A DNA stretch of 64,000 bases from Fontibacillus puldeungensis (GCF_042678945.1 NZ_JBHTLM010000004.1:124001-188000), one strand, 5' to 3'. Positions 24,383-33,356 are shown, numbered from the stretch's first letter. Made by a program: numbers and translations. The notes: a model not told the origin generated them from the sequence alone.

Positions 24383-25552
24383 ATGGAACAGGAAATTTTG
24401 CGCGCGTTGTTTCCATTAATGGTGGAACGGCGGCGGCATCTTCACCGTCATCCGGAGCTTTCCTTTAAGGAGAAGGCAACTTCTGCTTTCGTAGCAGAGG
24501 TGCTGCAGAGGCTTGGCGTGGAGGTCTCTACGAATGTCGGAGGATTTGGACTAGTCGGAAACATTCGGGGTAGCTTGCCAGGTAAAACTGTAGCGTTGCG
24601 GGCTGATATGGATGCTCTACCGATCCATGATGAGAAAATCTGCGAATATGCCTCGCAAACCCCGGGCGTCATGCATGCCTGTGGCCATGATGGGCATACG
24701 GCCACGCTGCTTGCCGTTGCCGAGTATTTTTGCAAGATGAAGGATCAGTTGCGCGGACAAATTCGGCTGATTTTTCAGCCGGCCGAGGAAACCTACCCCG
24801 GCGGAGCAGCCTCGATGATCGAGCAGGGAGTGCTGGACGGAGTTGACGCGATTTATGGCGTGCACCTCTGGACGCCTATCACTGTAGGTACGGTGGCAAG
24901 CGCTCCAGGGCCGCTGATGGCCTCGACGGATGAGTTTTTCATCGATATCCAGGGTAGAGGGGGGCATGGCGGTATGCCGCATAAAACCATCGATAGTGTG
25001 GTAGCGGCTTCGGCACTTGTCATGCAATTGCAGAGCATCGTCAGCCGCTCTATCGATCCCCTTGATCCTGCCGTGGTTACGATTGGTTCCATCCAGGGCG
25101 GTACGGCCCAGAATGTTATTGCAGACCGCTGCCGCTTATCGGGGACCGCTCGCTGTTTTCGTGAGGATACGCGCGAAATGATCCGCAGCCGGATTTATGA
25201 TTTAGCGGAGGGAACGGCAAAAGGGTATGGTGCGGAAGCAAGCATCACTTATATGATGGGATACCCGAGCACCATCAACGATGAGCATGAATTTGATCGG
25301 TTTTTTAGGGTGGCTCCCAGCGTATTTGGAGTGAAGGCCGAGATATCCCCGAAAATTATGCCGGCCGAGGATTTCTCATATTATTTGCAGCGGGTTCCAG
25401 GATGCTTCATGCTAGTTGGCGCAGGAAATTCTGAGAAAAGCGCGGACCGCCCGCATCATCATCCTAAATTTGATATTGATGAGGATGCTATGCTTTATGC
25501 TGCGGGACTCCTGATTACAATGGCCGAGTCGTATATGGAGGAGCACGCATAA
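24383..25552 (+). CDS. M20D family amidohydrolase (aminoacylase/N-acyl amino acid hydrolase type)
   Basis: Zinc- or cobalt-dependent peptidase-like hydrolase that cleaves N-acyl amino acids or similar amides. The 389 residues carry the M20 metal-binding sites: RRHLHRHPELSF at the start, RADMDALP, HACGHDGHTA, QPAEETYPGG and the lid-domain HGGMPHKTIDSV. A late His (ADRPHHHPKFDIDE) completes the site. Substrate not determinable; relatives include YhaA, hippurate hydrolases and N-acetyl-diaminopimelate deacetylases. ATG 24383 follows AAAGGAGCTGGAGA. Unrelated to its neighbours. Confidence 0.9.
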   Translation: MEQEILRALFPLMVERRRHLHRHPELSFKEKATSAFVAEVLQRLGVEVSTNVGGFGLVGNIRGSLPGKTVALRADMDALPIHDEKICEYASQTPGVMHACGHDGHTATLLAVAEYFCKMKDQLRGQIRLIFQPAEETYPGGAASMIEQGVLDGVDAIYGVHLWTPITVGTVASAPGPLMASTDEFFIDIQGRGGHGGMPHKTIDSVVAASALVMQLQSIVSRSIDPLDPAVVTIGSIQGGTAQNVIADRCRLSGTARCFREDTREMIRSRIYDLAEGTAKGYGAEASITYMMGYPSTINDEHEFDRFFRVAPSVFGVKAEISPKIMPAEDFSYYLQRVPGCFMLVGAGNSEKSADRPHHHPKFDIDEDAMLYAAGLLITMAESYMEEHA

Positions 25553-25596
25553 TTAAATCCCGATTTTGGAATTCTATTTCCGAAGGAGGGATTCTA

Positions 25597-26019
25597 ATGA
25601 AAAAAGTTAGTGAAATTATGACCAATGATGTTGTAACCGTGACGCCTCAAGACAACGTTTATGAGGTTGCTGTCAAAATGAAAGAGAACGATACCGGTTT
25701 TATTCCGGTTGTTGAAAATGGCGATAAGCTGATTGGCGTAATCACCGACCGGGACTTAGTGATCCGATGCATTGCCGAGAAACACCCTGGTTCCACCGCT
25801 ATCGATACTGTAATGACCAAAGGTATCAAGACCGCTTCCCGCGAGATGTCAGTGGACGAAGCGGCAGAACTGATGGCTGAACAGCAAATTCGGCGGTTAC
25901 CGGTAACTGAGGGCGACCGGCTCATTGGGATCGTGTCGATTGGGGATATGGCGGTACGAAATATTTTTGCAGACAATGCTGGGGAGGCCCTGTCGCAAAT
26001 TTCGGAGCAGGTACATTAA
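25597..26019 (+). CDS. Tandem CBS-domain protein, YhcV-like
   Basis: A 140-residue protein made of two CBS motifs (about 7-60 and 70-125) with VITDRDLVIR and IVSIGDMAVR at equivalent positions. CBS pairs bind adenosine nucleotides. It resembles B. subtilis YhcV more than AcuB, which has an extra ACT domain, so it does not simply replace the missing acuB. ATG 25597 follows GAAGGAGGG; its own terminator is at 26051. Confidence 0.85.
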   Translation: MKKVSEIMTNDVVTVTPQDNVYEVAVKMKENDTGFIPVVENGDKLIGVITDRDLVIRCIAEKHPGSTAIDTVMTKGIKTASREMSVDEAAELMAEQQIRRLPVTEGDRLIGIVSIGDMAVRNIFADNAGEALSQISEQVH

Positions 26020-26050
26020 ATTAGCCTGAGCAAAAGGGTGGGAACCTGGG

Positions 26051-26089
26051 GGAGAAGTTCGCGGCAGCTGCGGCGAGCTTCTCCTTTTT
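26051..26089 (+). terminator. Intrinsic terminator after the CBS gene
   Basis: GGAGAAG-TT-CGC (26051-26062) pairs with GCG-AG-CTTCTCC (26073-26084), with five T after it. Confidence 0.82.
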
Positions 26090-26166
26090 AAGATGTAACG
26101 TGCCGAGAAGCACGCATTACCCAGCTAATCGCGTTAATTTAAAATTTTGGAGGGAGGGCAAATCCA

Positions 26167-27855
26167 TTGAATGAAGCAGGAGCGTGTATCATTCAGCGTG
26201 ATTTTACCGTTTTGGTAGAAAAAGAGCACCCCGGATTTGAAGCTGCACGCGAGCAGTTAACCGGGTTCGCCGAACTGGTTAAAAGCCCAGCCTTTTATCA
26301 TACATATCGGATTACCCCACTGAGTTTGTGGAATGCTGCAGCTGGTGGGATGGATGCAGATGCCATTATCAATCGACTTGCAGCGATGTCTCGTTGGGAG
26401 ATTCCCGGGGGAGTTGTCGAAGGCATCCGTAAGTGGGTGTCGAGATACGGGATACTTAGATTGTACCCGGCATCAGAAGCCGAACAGCTTGAGCTTGAAT
26501 ATGTAGGCGCGGAAAATGGCTTGCTTAAGGAGCTTGCTGGCCAAATTGACTTTCCCGACGACAGGATGGAGCTGCTTGATGAGCGTCATATGAGGCTTAC
26601 GGCAAGTTACCGGGGAATATTAAAGCGGGAGCTGGTCCGCCTCGGGTACCCGGTTATTGACGAAGCTGGTTATCATAGCGGCGAGTCACTTAGCTTTACA
26701 CTTCGAGATGTTTTGCCCAACGGGCGGAAATTTCAATTGCGAGCCTATCAAACGTCGGCGGTTGAAGCTTTTGAAGGAAAGCGAGGAAACGGCGGCAGTG
26801 GGGTAGTTGTCCTGCCTTGCGGCGCGGGAAAAACCGTGGTCGGTCTAGCCGCGATGGAGCGTCTTCAGTGCGAGACATTGATTCTTACTTCCAATGTAAC
26901 CTCAGTTCGCCAATGGATTTCCGAAATTTCAGCTAAAACGACGTTACCCGCGGAATCGGTGGGCGAGTATTCCGGAGAAAGGAAGCAGGTAAAGCCGGTG
27001 ACGGTTTCAACATATCAAATATTAACCCACCGAGGCCGAAAAGATGATGGATTTAAACATATGTCCTTGTTTAACGAGCGGGATTGGGGGCTCATTATTT
27101 ACGATGAGGTTCATCTGCTTCCTGCACCGATTTTTCGGGCAACCGCAGATATCCAGGCGACCCGGCGGCTAGGGCTGACAGCGACGCTTATTCGCGAGGA
27201 CGGCTGCGAGCGGGATGTATTCTCCCTTATCGGTCCGAAAAGCTATGAAATTCCCTGGCGGGATTTGGAAACCGATGGTTTTATCGCCAAAGTGGATTGT
27301 CAGGAAATTCGAGTAACGATGCCGGAGCTTTATCAGCAGAAATATACCGAAGCCGAAGGGAGAGAGAAGTTTCGGATTGCTGCGGAAAACCCGCACAAGA
27401 ACCTAGTTGTACGCGAGCTTCTCAAACGTCACAAGGACCGCCAGGTGCTGGTTATCGGGCAATATTTAGGGCAATTGAACAGCATTGCATCCGACATCGG
27501 TATCCCGCTCATTACTGGAAGCATGGCTCAATCGGAACGGGGAAAGCTGTTTCAGGCGTTTCGCAAGGGAGAGTTGCAGGTTCTGGCCGTATCGAAGGTG
27601 GCCAACTTTGCCGTGGATTTGCCTGATGCCTCAGTGGCGATCCAAATATCGGGAAGCTATGGATCGAGGCAGGAGGAAGCCCAGCGGCTAGGGAGAATTC
27701 TACGTCCGAAGGCGGACGGTAGTTCCGCTTATTTCTACACGCTGGTATCGGAGAATACACGAGAGCAGGAATTTGCGCTGCGAAGGCAGTTATTTCTTCT
27801 TGAGCAGGGTTATGAATATGCAGTGCAGCGTGAGCGGGAGGTGTTTGAAGCATGA
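26167..27855 (+). CDS. XPB-type superfamily 2 DNA helicase
   Basis: Bacterial homologue of the XPB/Rad25/Ssl2 nucleotide-excision-repair helicase, a 3'-5' translocase. Layout of 562 residues: an N-terminal region of about 190 residues; Walker A LPCGAGKTVVG (near 215); DEAH-type box YDEVHLLP (near 313); motif III LTATLIRED, which includes the XPB-specific RED triplet; and motif VI RQEEAQRLGRILRP (near 502). The TTG start at 26167 follows GGAGGGAGG. It overlaps the next gene by 4 bases (ATGA), so the two are translationally coupled. Cellular role in Bacillota is not established. Confidence 0.93.
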   Translation: MNEAGACIIQRDFTVLVEKEHPGFEAAREQLTGFAELVKSPAFYHTYRITPLSLWNAAAGGMDADAIINRLAAMSRWEIPGGVVEGIRKWVSRYGILRLYPASEAEQLELEYVGAENGLLKELAGQIDFPDDRMELLDERHMRLTASYRGILKRELVRLGYPVIDEAGYHSGESLSFTLRDVLPNGRKFQLRAYQTSAVEAFEGKRGNGGSGVVVLPCGAGKTVVGLAAMERLQCETLILTSNVTSVRQWISEISAKTTLPAESVGEYSGERKQVKPVTVSTYQILTHRGRKDDGFKHMSLFNERDWGLIIYDEVHLLPAPIFRATADIQATRRLGLTATLIREDGCERDVFSLIGPKSYEIPWRDLETDGFIAKVDCQEIRVTMPELYQQKYTEAEGREKFRIAAENPHKNLVVRELLKRHKDRQVLVIGQYLGQLNSIASDIGIPLITGSMAQSERGKLFQAFRKGELQVLAVSKVANFAVDLPDASVAIQISGSYGSRQEEAQRLGRILRPKADGSSAYFYTLVSENTREQEFALRRQLFLLEQGYEYAVQREREVFEA

Positions 27856-29792
27856 AGGTCAGCAAAGCTCAAAGCGAATTGGATGTCCACACAAGCGATG
27901 AATTGCTTAGGGAGAAGTTCCCGCTGCCGGAAACGGCTCATGCAGTGCTACTGCAGCTGTATCGTAAGTTTGCCGGCCAGCCATTCAAGCTGGAGGCTAT
28001 CCGTTCCGCAGCTAGAGACGGATGGTCTGGTGCCGAGCTGCGTGCTGCTCTTCCGAGCCTGCTGCGCCAAGGAGATGTTAAAGCGGTTAAGAAAGCCTGG
28101 GGCGAAAAGCTCTTTTATATTCCATTGAATCGAATTTTACAGCTGCAGCAATCATGGGGATACTCTTCCCTAAATCCATGGCAGCCCAAGCAAGTGATGT
28201 CTGGTCAAGAGTCGAAAGCGGGACTAGCAGTCGATCTGTTCAGGGCTATTACCTGGATCGCCGAAAACGGACTGCGAATAACGGCCAAAGGGACGATTCA
28301 CCAGAAAGAGCAAGGCAAGCTGGAGAGCCGAATTGAATTAAGTGAGCATGACGTAATCGGCCTTCAATTGAACTATCCGCACCAGGATGTTTATTCACCT
28401 CAACTAGCCGTGATCCTCGATCTTTTAATGGGACTTGATCTGATCGACAAGGATAGGGCTTTTTGGCGGCTGAATCACTTCTCTCTAAAGGGCTGGCTTA
28501 ACTTGGACATTCAAACGATGAATATGGTTTTGCTGCGGCAAATTTTGCAGCGCTATGTTCCCTCGGAGGCTGGTCTCCAGCATGTTGCGCTGCGTTTGGC
28601 CACACCTGACTTAGAGAAGGATACCTGGTACTCACGCAGGGAACTGCTGAATTCGTTGACGAAGCTCGGATACTTTAATTCTGGGTATGCCGAGGAACGT
28701 AAAGATTGGATCAATGCCTGGTTACAAGCTATGGCGGGCTTTGGGTGGATGGAGCTTGGCGAGAATCAGGAGGGAGAAGCGGTATTTCGGTGGATTATAT
28801 CGCGGGATAGGCTAGCTATCACCAATGACCACCTTACCAAGGAGAGAAATATCGCTAAAGACGGTTACATTATCGTTCAGCCGGATTTTGAAATTCTCGT
28901 TCCCCCCGATGTGCCTATGTTAGTACGGTTTGAGCTTGAAGCTTGCTCGGAAAACATAATCATGGATACGATGAGCGTTTACCGTATCAGTAAGGATAGC
29001 GTCAAGCAAGCATCAAAACACGGCCGTACCCCGGACGATATCCTAGCTTTCCTCCGTAAACACGCCGCATATGTTCCGGAATCGATTATTCTTGCCCTAC
29101 AGCAGTGGGGGCGGGAATTTGGGCGCGTTGCGTTCGAAGAAAAGCTGCTTCTTCGCTGTGCTGACCATGAGGCCGCTGAGAGGATCTATTCACTCCCTTC
29201 GCTTCAAGGCAAGGTGGAACGAATCAGTCCGCTCGATTTTATAGTTCCTCCGGAGGAAGAAGGGAAAATCCGCAAAATACTGGAGGAGCAGCGTTTGTCT
29301 CCCCGGGATAACCGAAACCAATCGGGGGAGGAGCAGATATTCCCCAGAATTGAGGAGGAAGGCATTTCCAAATTGGATGACCCTGAATCAGCGCAGATGC
29401 TTCAGGGTCAAGGCTGGATTTTCAAGGGGGCAGGCCTGCATTTCTATGAGGCGGACAATGAGCTGCCAAGTGCTGAACAGCTGTTTCCGGGGCTTCAGGA
29501 GCTCCCGGTAATGTGGTGGAAAGAGACGAGAGCTTACCATAGCTCTACCGCGCGAAAAATCATTGCGCAGGCCATGGAATGGCATACGAAACTTAGGGTC
29601 CAAATCGCCGGGAAACCACCGATGGAATGCCTGCCAGTGGAGCTCATTGGCGGCGAAGATTGGTCCGTAAAGGTTAGCCTCAGTTCCTCTGAGGGAAATC
29701 TGCTGACAAACGCTATGATGGAAGATATCGAGGTCGTATTATCTTCCAACGATATAGAGACACTTCGGCTACTTGTCCCTGAAATGATGTAA
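27852..29792 (+). CDS. XPB-helicase partner with Helicase_C_3-like (helicase-associated) domain
   Basis: A 646-residue soluble protein. Residues about 336-470 (YIIVQPDFEILVPPD, then VYRISKDSVKQAS and TPDDILAFLRKH) match the helicase-associated domain annotated as Helicase_C_3, found beside or fused to XPB-like helicases in several bacteria. The N-terminal part is helical, resembling a winged-helix region. The C-terminal 110 residues (TARKIIAQAMEWHTKLRV, then CLPVELIGGEDWSVKV) look faintly like a WYL domain, which is my inference. No ATPase motifs. It starts inside the helicase stop codon, which argues for a stable complex or equimolar production. Confidence 0.82.
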   Translation: MKVSKAQSELDVHTSDELLREKFPLPETAHAVLLQLYRKFAGQPFKLEAIRSAARDGWSGAELRAALPSLLRQGDVKAVKKAWGEKLFYIPLNRILQLQQSWGYSSLNPWQPKQVMSGQESKAGLAVDLFRAITWIAENGLRITAKGTIHQKEQGKLESRIELSEHDVIGLQLNYPHQDVYSPQLAVILDLLMGLDLIDKDRAFWRLNHFSLKGWLNLDIQTMNMVLLRQILQRYVPSEAGLQHVALRLATPDLEKDTWYSRRELLNSLTKLGYFNSGYAEERKDWINAWLQAMAGFGWMELGENQEGEAVFRWIISRDRLAITNDHLTKERNIAKDGYIIVQPDFEILVPPDVPMLVRFELEACSENIIMDTMSVYRISKDSVKQASKHGRTPDDILAFLRKHAAYVPESIILALQQWGREFGRVAFEEKLLLRCADHEAAERIYSLPSLQGKVERISPLDFIVPPEEEGKIRKILEEQRLSPRDNRNQSGEEQIFPRIEEEGISKLDDPESAQMLQGQGWIFKGAGLHFYEADNELPSAEQLFPGLQELPVMWWKETRAYHSSTARKIIAQAMEWHTKLRVQIAGKPPMECLPVELIGGEDWSVKVSLSSSEGNLLTNAMMEDIEVVLSSNDIETLRLLVPEMM

Positions 29793-29793
29793 T

Positions 29794-29822
29794 AGAGAGG
29801 TTGACTAGGAAGGATGAACCTC
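29794..29822 (+). terminator. Weak hairpin after the XPB operon
   Basis: AGAGGTT (29794-29800) can pair with AACCTCT, with a loop of about 14 bases, directly after the stop. A T run is lacking, so termination is uncertain. Confidence 0.35.
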
Positions 29823-29842
29823 TTCTGCTCCCCACTAGATTG

Positions 29843-29851
29843 TGGTATGAT
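29843..29851 (+). promoter_or_regulatory. Extended -10 promoter element before ylbF
   Basis: TGGTATGAT (TATGAT at 29846-29851) lies 48 bases before the ylbF ATG; the -35 is poor, as extended -10 promoters allow. Confidence 0.4.
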
Positions 29852-29898
29852 TATTTCGTCTACTCAGGTAGAAAATATAGTGAATCGAGTTGAAATTC

Positions 29899-30336
29899 AT
29901 GAGCGTAATCGAGAAGAACACGGTCGACATGGCCGAAGTGCTGACATACGCCTATGAATTAGGCGATATGATTAATAAATCCTCGGCTGTATCCGAGTAT
30001 TTATATTGGAAGCAGCGTGTTGAGCAAGACGCTGATATCCGGGCTTTGGTTAAGAAGCTGGATGCACAAAAAGAGTTGTTCCGGGAGACGGAGCGCTTCG
30101 GTCATTTTCACCCTAACTATCATGAAGCCAAGGATCGGGTTGCTGCGGTAGAGAAGGAATTGGAACAGTTCGAGGCGGTTCGCAAGTTTAAGGCAGCGGA
30201 GACTGAATTGGATGACATTTTGCACGAGATGTCGGAAATGATTGCATTTGCCGTATCCGATTCCATTAAAGTTCCGGGCAACGATCCCTTCCCTAAAGGC
30301 GGATGTGGCAGTGGCGGGAAGTGCAGCTGCGGTTAA
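29899..30336 (+). CDS. ylbF: YlbF/RicF family regulator with C-terminal cysteine motif
   Basis: In B. subtilis YlbF (RicF) forms the Y-complex with YmcA and YaaT, which carries [4Fe-4S] clusters, promotes RNase Y-dependent mRNA maturation and affects competence, biofilm and sporulation. The protein is mostly one long helical hairpin (YLYWKQRVEQDADIRALVKK; RFGHFHPNYHEAKDRVA) and ends in GCGSGGKCSCG, matching the cluster-ligand tail of B. subtilis YlbF. I prefer ATG 29899; a TTG at 29890 would add three residues and neither has a strong ribosome site. ylbG follows by 82 bases, as in B. subtilis. Confidence 0.9.
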   Translation: MSVIEKNTVDMAEVLTYAYELGDMINKSSAVSEYLYWKQRVEQDADIRALVKKLDAQKELFRETERFGHFHPNYHEAKDRVAAVEKELEQFEAVRKFKAAETELDDILHEMSEMIAFAVSDSIKVPGNDPFPKGGCGSGGKCSCG

Positions 30337-30418
30337 AGCAAGGAAGATTGGGGTAGTGCAGGCGCTAAAGCCCGTACTATGCCGAGAATAAATTCAGTTA
30401 AGGCGGGAGGGGGAAGTC

Positions 30419-30682
30419 ATGTTTCCCGAGCGTACAGGCTATATCATTTGGGTTAGCGATCTAAAAGCAGCAAGAAACTTGGATAAATACGGGACCGTGC
30501 ATTATTTATCCCGCCGTATGCATTATGTGGTTATGTATGTGAATACGGAACGTGCGGAGGATACAATGCGTAACATTCGCAAGCTGTCCTTTGTCCGCAA
30601 AATCGAACGCTCCTATCGTGGAGAGATTAAAACGGAGTACAGTAAGGACGTGCCGGACAAAACCCGGTATTACGGCTTATAA
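30419..30682 (+). CDS. ylbG: YlbG family protein (DUF2129)
   Basis: An 87-residue protein with the family pattern: GYIIWVSDLKAARNL, then KYGTVHYLSRRMHYVVMYV and the tail SKDVPDKTRYYG. Function is unknown, but it is a constant neighbour of ylbF in Bacilli. ATG 30419 follows GGCGGGAGGGGG. Terminator at 30705. Confidence 0.9.
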   Translation: MFPERTGYIIWVSDLKAARNLDKYGTVHYLSRRMHYVVMYVNTERAEDTMRNIRKLSFVRKIERSYRGEIKTEYSKDVPDKTRYYGL

Positions 30683-30704
30683 TTAGCTGCCAAATCAAAA
30701 CCCT

Positions 30705-30751
30705 AAAGCGCCTGATTGGTCCAAGTCACTTGGCCCGATGAGGCGTTTTTC
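30705..30751 (+). terminator. Intrinsic terminator after ylbG
   Basis: A 17-position stem with mismatches and wobbles (30709-30725 with 30729-30745), a 3-base loop and five T. Confidence 0.8.
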
Positions 30752-30849
30752 TATAAATAGAGGAAGTGTAACGTATATGCTCTAATAGATCATTAAACTG
30801 ATTCTAAAAGCCTATGAGACAACTTTGACGACAAATGTTAGCGCTTGCC

Positions 30850-30878
30850 TTGTAGAAAAATAGGTGATGATGTAATAT
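30850..30878 (+). promoter_or_regulatory. Possible sigma-A promoter for the gene at 30943
   Basis: TTGTAG (30850-30855), a 17-base spacer and TAATAT (30873-30878), 65 bases before the start codon. Confidence 0.45.
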
Positions 30879-30942
30879 AATAGGCAAAAGTACTTAGTTA
30901 ATTAGACCTATTTTATCTATTTGATGTGAGGTGCGATCCGGC

Positions 30943-31380
30943 ATGAGAGATAGGGCGACGGAGCGGTGGGGAACTTATGAAGCTTTCCACATTGTTTTGG
31001 GAGATAAAAGAGTTGCCGACATCGTGATTACGAACCATGCAAAAACCAGATATCAGGACCGGATTGACCGGGAAAACATTGAAATGGAAAATATCGCTAA
31101 CTGGACATGGGAATGTTTAAAACAAGGGCGCATTACTCCTTATTATCGAAATGAAGAAGATGTATATTTGATCGACGATGACCTTGTGATGGTGGCCGAA
31201 TTTGCAGAAATTCAAGGGGAATTCGACCTGGTGGGTCGCCCAATGCATCGAATGATCGTGGTGACATTTCTTGGCCGGATGTCGGAAACGATAGAATTGC
31301 GCGATTTAAAATCTTATTACTCCTGGCTTCGTCACTCACGTCGAATGACTCTGATGAAGAACAGTCGTAAACGCAGATAG
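30943..31380 (+). CDS. Unrecognised basic protein with a HAKTRYQDR motif
   Basis: A 145-residue protein I cannot name. An early motif, ITNHAKTRYQDRI (near 29-41), resembles the HAxxRxxxR pattern seen in DUF4258-type and some toxin-like or RNA-associated small proteins, but the remainder does not convince me of that family. The middle is acidic (NEEDVYLIDDDLVMVAEF) and the end is strongly basic (SRRMTLMKNSRKRR), suggesting nucleic-acid contact. No signal or membrane segment. ATG 30943 follows GAGGTG by 9 bases; a GTG at 30931 overlaps that site. It has its own promoter and terminator, and no antitoxin-like partner lies beside it. Confidence 0.7.
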   Translation: MRDRATERWGTYEAFHIVLGDKRVADIVITNHAKTRYQDRIDRENIEMENIANWTWECLKQGRITPYYRNEEDVYLIDDDLVMVAEFAEIQGEFDLVGRPMHRMIVVTFLGRMSETIELRDLKSYYSWLRHSRRMTLMKNSRKRR

Positions 31381-31421
31381 TCTCCATAAGAACTCTTCCC
31401 GGGTAAAAAAAGTGAACCAGC

Positions 31422-31452
31422 AAAAGCGTGCCGAGAACGGCATGCTTTTTTT
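31422..31452 (+). terminator. Intrinsic terminator after the gene at 30943
   Basis: A 12-bp stem (31422-31433 with 31438-31449), a 4-base loop and a T run. Confidence 0.88.
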
Positions 31453-31502
31453 GTGCAATTAAGTCTGCTATTGTATGGGATGAGAAAGGAGGCAGCCTGA
31501 CT

Positions 31503-32408
31503 ATGGCGTTAAACTACCACCAATTGCACATTTTTTATACCGTTGCGGAAAGGGGCAGCTTCTCCGCTGCGGCCCAGGCGCTCCATATGACACAGCCTGC
31601 GGTAACGATGCAGATACAGTCATTAGAAGATTATTTCGGCAGTAAACTGCTCGTTAGATCCACGAAAAGGATCGACTTAACTGAAGCGGGAAAAACGCTG
31701 CTGCCTTATGCGCGGCAAAGTTTAGAACTGATCCGGGAGACCGAGCAGGCGATGTCCCGCTTCGCTTCGATGCTGGAGGGCAGACTTCAGCTTGGTGCAA
31801 GCTTGACCATTGGGGAATACGTTCTGCCTCGTATGCTGGGACCGTTTGGACAGCAATTCCCTCAGATATCGATCATGCTAAAAGTGATGAATACGACTCA
31901 AATTATCGAGGAGATCGTAAATCATCAGTTGAACTTTGGCTTGGTCGAGGCGCCTGTTCAGCACCCGGATCTCGTCTCCGAGCCAGTCATGGAGGACGAA
32001 CTCAAGTTAATCGTTCCGGCAGGCCATCCGTTATCCGGAAAGGGCACGGTTTCGATCGAGGAGGTCATCTCATACCCGTTTGTGCTTCGAGAGAAGGGCT
32101 CCGGCACTCGCCAGGTGATGGAAGAGGTGTTTAATCAGCGAGGACTTAATCCGGATCGGATACAGACTATAATGGAATTGGGAAGTACGGGGGCAGTTAA
32201 ATCGGCAGTGGAGGCCGGCGTTGGAATTACGATCATTTCCCCATCCTCCGTTAAGCATGAAAAGGCGCTGGGTTTACTGGAAATACTGGAGATTGAGGAT
32301 GTATCCTTCAAACGGATGTTTTACTCGATTCATTTGAAATCGACGCTGCTGCCGGTTCCGGCGGTTACGTTTTTAACTTTTTTACGGGAACACCCGTTTA
32401 CCACGTAA
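31503..32408 (+). CDS. LysR-family transcription regulator, CysL-like
   Basis: A 301-residue regulator: an N-terminal winged HTH (NYHQLHIFYTVAERGSFSAAAQALHMTQPAVTMQ in overlapping motifs) and a periplasmic-binding-like effector domain from about residue 90. It resembles the CysL (YwfK) and CbbR-like branch, which controls sulfite reductase or carbon-assimilation genes, but its ligand and targets are not visible. ATG 31503 follows AAAGGAGG. No divergent target gene is present, which is unusual for LysR regulators. The PHP gene is 34 bases downstream and may be co-transcribed. Confidence 0.9.
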   Translation: MALNYHQLHIFYTVAERGSFSAAAQALHMTQPAVTMQIQSLEDYFGSKLLVRSTKRIDLTEAGKTLLPYARQSLELIRETEQAMSRFASMLEGRLQLGASLTIGEYVLPRMLGPFGQQFPQISIMLKVMNTTQIIEEIVNHQLNFGLVEAPVQHPDLVSEPVMEDELKLIVPAGHPLSGKGTVSIEEVISYPFVLREKGSGTRQVMEEVFNQRGLNPDRIQTIMELGSTGAVKSAVEAGVGITIISPSSVKHEKALGLLEILEIEDVSFKRMFYSIHLKSTLLPVPAVTFLTFLREHPFTT

Positions 32409-32442
32409 GTCATTTATTAGCTATGATGCAGGAGGAATGGAT

Positions 32443-33324
32443 ATGGAGCTTTATAGAGAGAGTAACCGGTTTGATTTACATACCCATTCGCGGGCCTCGG
32501 ACGGCATGAATACGCCGGCGGAAAACGTGCGGCTGGCCAAAGAGAATGGCTTAGTTGGCCTTTCGATCACCGATCACGATACGGTGGCCGGTGTAGCCGA
32601 GGCCTTGCAAGCCGGACGTGAGATAGGAATCACAGTCGTTCCCGGCATTGAAATCAGCACACGGGCGGGCGGTAAAGATATCCACGTGCTCGGGTACTTT
32701 TTGAATATTCAGGATAACCTGCTGTTGGAACGACTTGCTCATCTTCGGGAAGTGCGCGGGGCGCGGAATGAGCGGATTATCGAGAAGCTTCAGCAATTGG
32801 GTATAGATATTACGCTACAAGAGGTGAAGGACGGGCTATCACGGCCCCTTCGTCCGGACGAAAGCCTGGGCAGACCTCATATCGCGGACACTTTAGTAAG
32901 AAAAGGGTTTGCGAAGGACATGAGAGATGCATTCGACCGATATCTGGCCGAAGGAAAACCGGGCTATGCTTCTCTACCGAGAATTGGCCCGGTTGAGGCG
33001 ATGGAGTGGATCCGTGAGGCCGGCGGAGCACCGGTTTTGGCTCATCCGGGATTGTACAGTAATGACGATTTGGTTACGGAGATCATCGAGAGCGGCAAGC
33101 CGGCCGGGATTGAGGTGTTCCACTCCGATCACGGCGCTGAAGACGAGCAGCGTTATCTGGCCATAGCTGACCAGTATGGTTTGATCCCAACCGGCGGCTC
33201 GGATTATCACGGTGTTCGGCAGGGTGTTGTGTTTCATGGTGATTTAGGCAGCCGCTATGTAGCTGAAGAGACGGTGGAACGGCTGAAGCAGGCGGCTTTG
33301 GCTGGACAATTAGGCTCCTCTTAA
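32443..33324 (+). CDS. PHP-domain phosphoesterase (TrpH/RNase AM-like)
   Basis: The 293-residue protein is a polymerase-and-histidinol-phosphatase domain enzyme. Metal ligands are visible in DLHTHSRASDG, ITDHDTV, PGIEIST, VLAHPG, FHSDHG and GGSDYHG. The E. coli homologue TrpH/YciV dephosphorylates 3',5'-nucleoside bisphosphates and trims RNA 5' ends, so a role in pAp turnover or RNA processing is reasonable. Start ATG 32443, since AGGAGG abuts the ATG at 32437 and sits 7 bases before this one. Convergent with rqcH. Confidence 0.88.
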   Translation: MELYRESNRFDLHTHSRASDGMNTPAENVRLAKENGLVGLSITDHDTVAGVAEALQAGREIGITVVPGIEISTRAGGKDIHVLGYFLNIQDNLLLERLAHLREVRGARNERIIEKLQQLGIDITLQEVKDGLSRPLRPDESLGRPHIADTLVRKGFAKDMRDAFDRYLAEGKPGYASLPRIGPVEAMEWIREAGGAPVLAHPGLYSNDDLVTEIIESGKPAGIEVFHSDHGAEDEQRYLAIADQYGLIPTGGSDYHGVRQGVVFHGDLGSRYVAEETVERLKQAALAGQLGSS

Positions 33325-33356
33325 CCCTAAACGCTAGTGTGTTATGGACAAAAAAG

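Noticed and set aside
25597..26019. CBS protein as the missing AcuB
   Set aside because: Too short; it lacks the ACT domain and is unlinked to the acu genes.
30943..31380. Type II toxin
   Set aside because: The HAxxRxxxR pattern is suggestive, but no adjacent small antitoxin gene exists and the gene has its own promoter and terminator.
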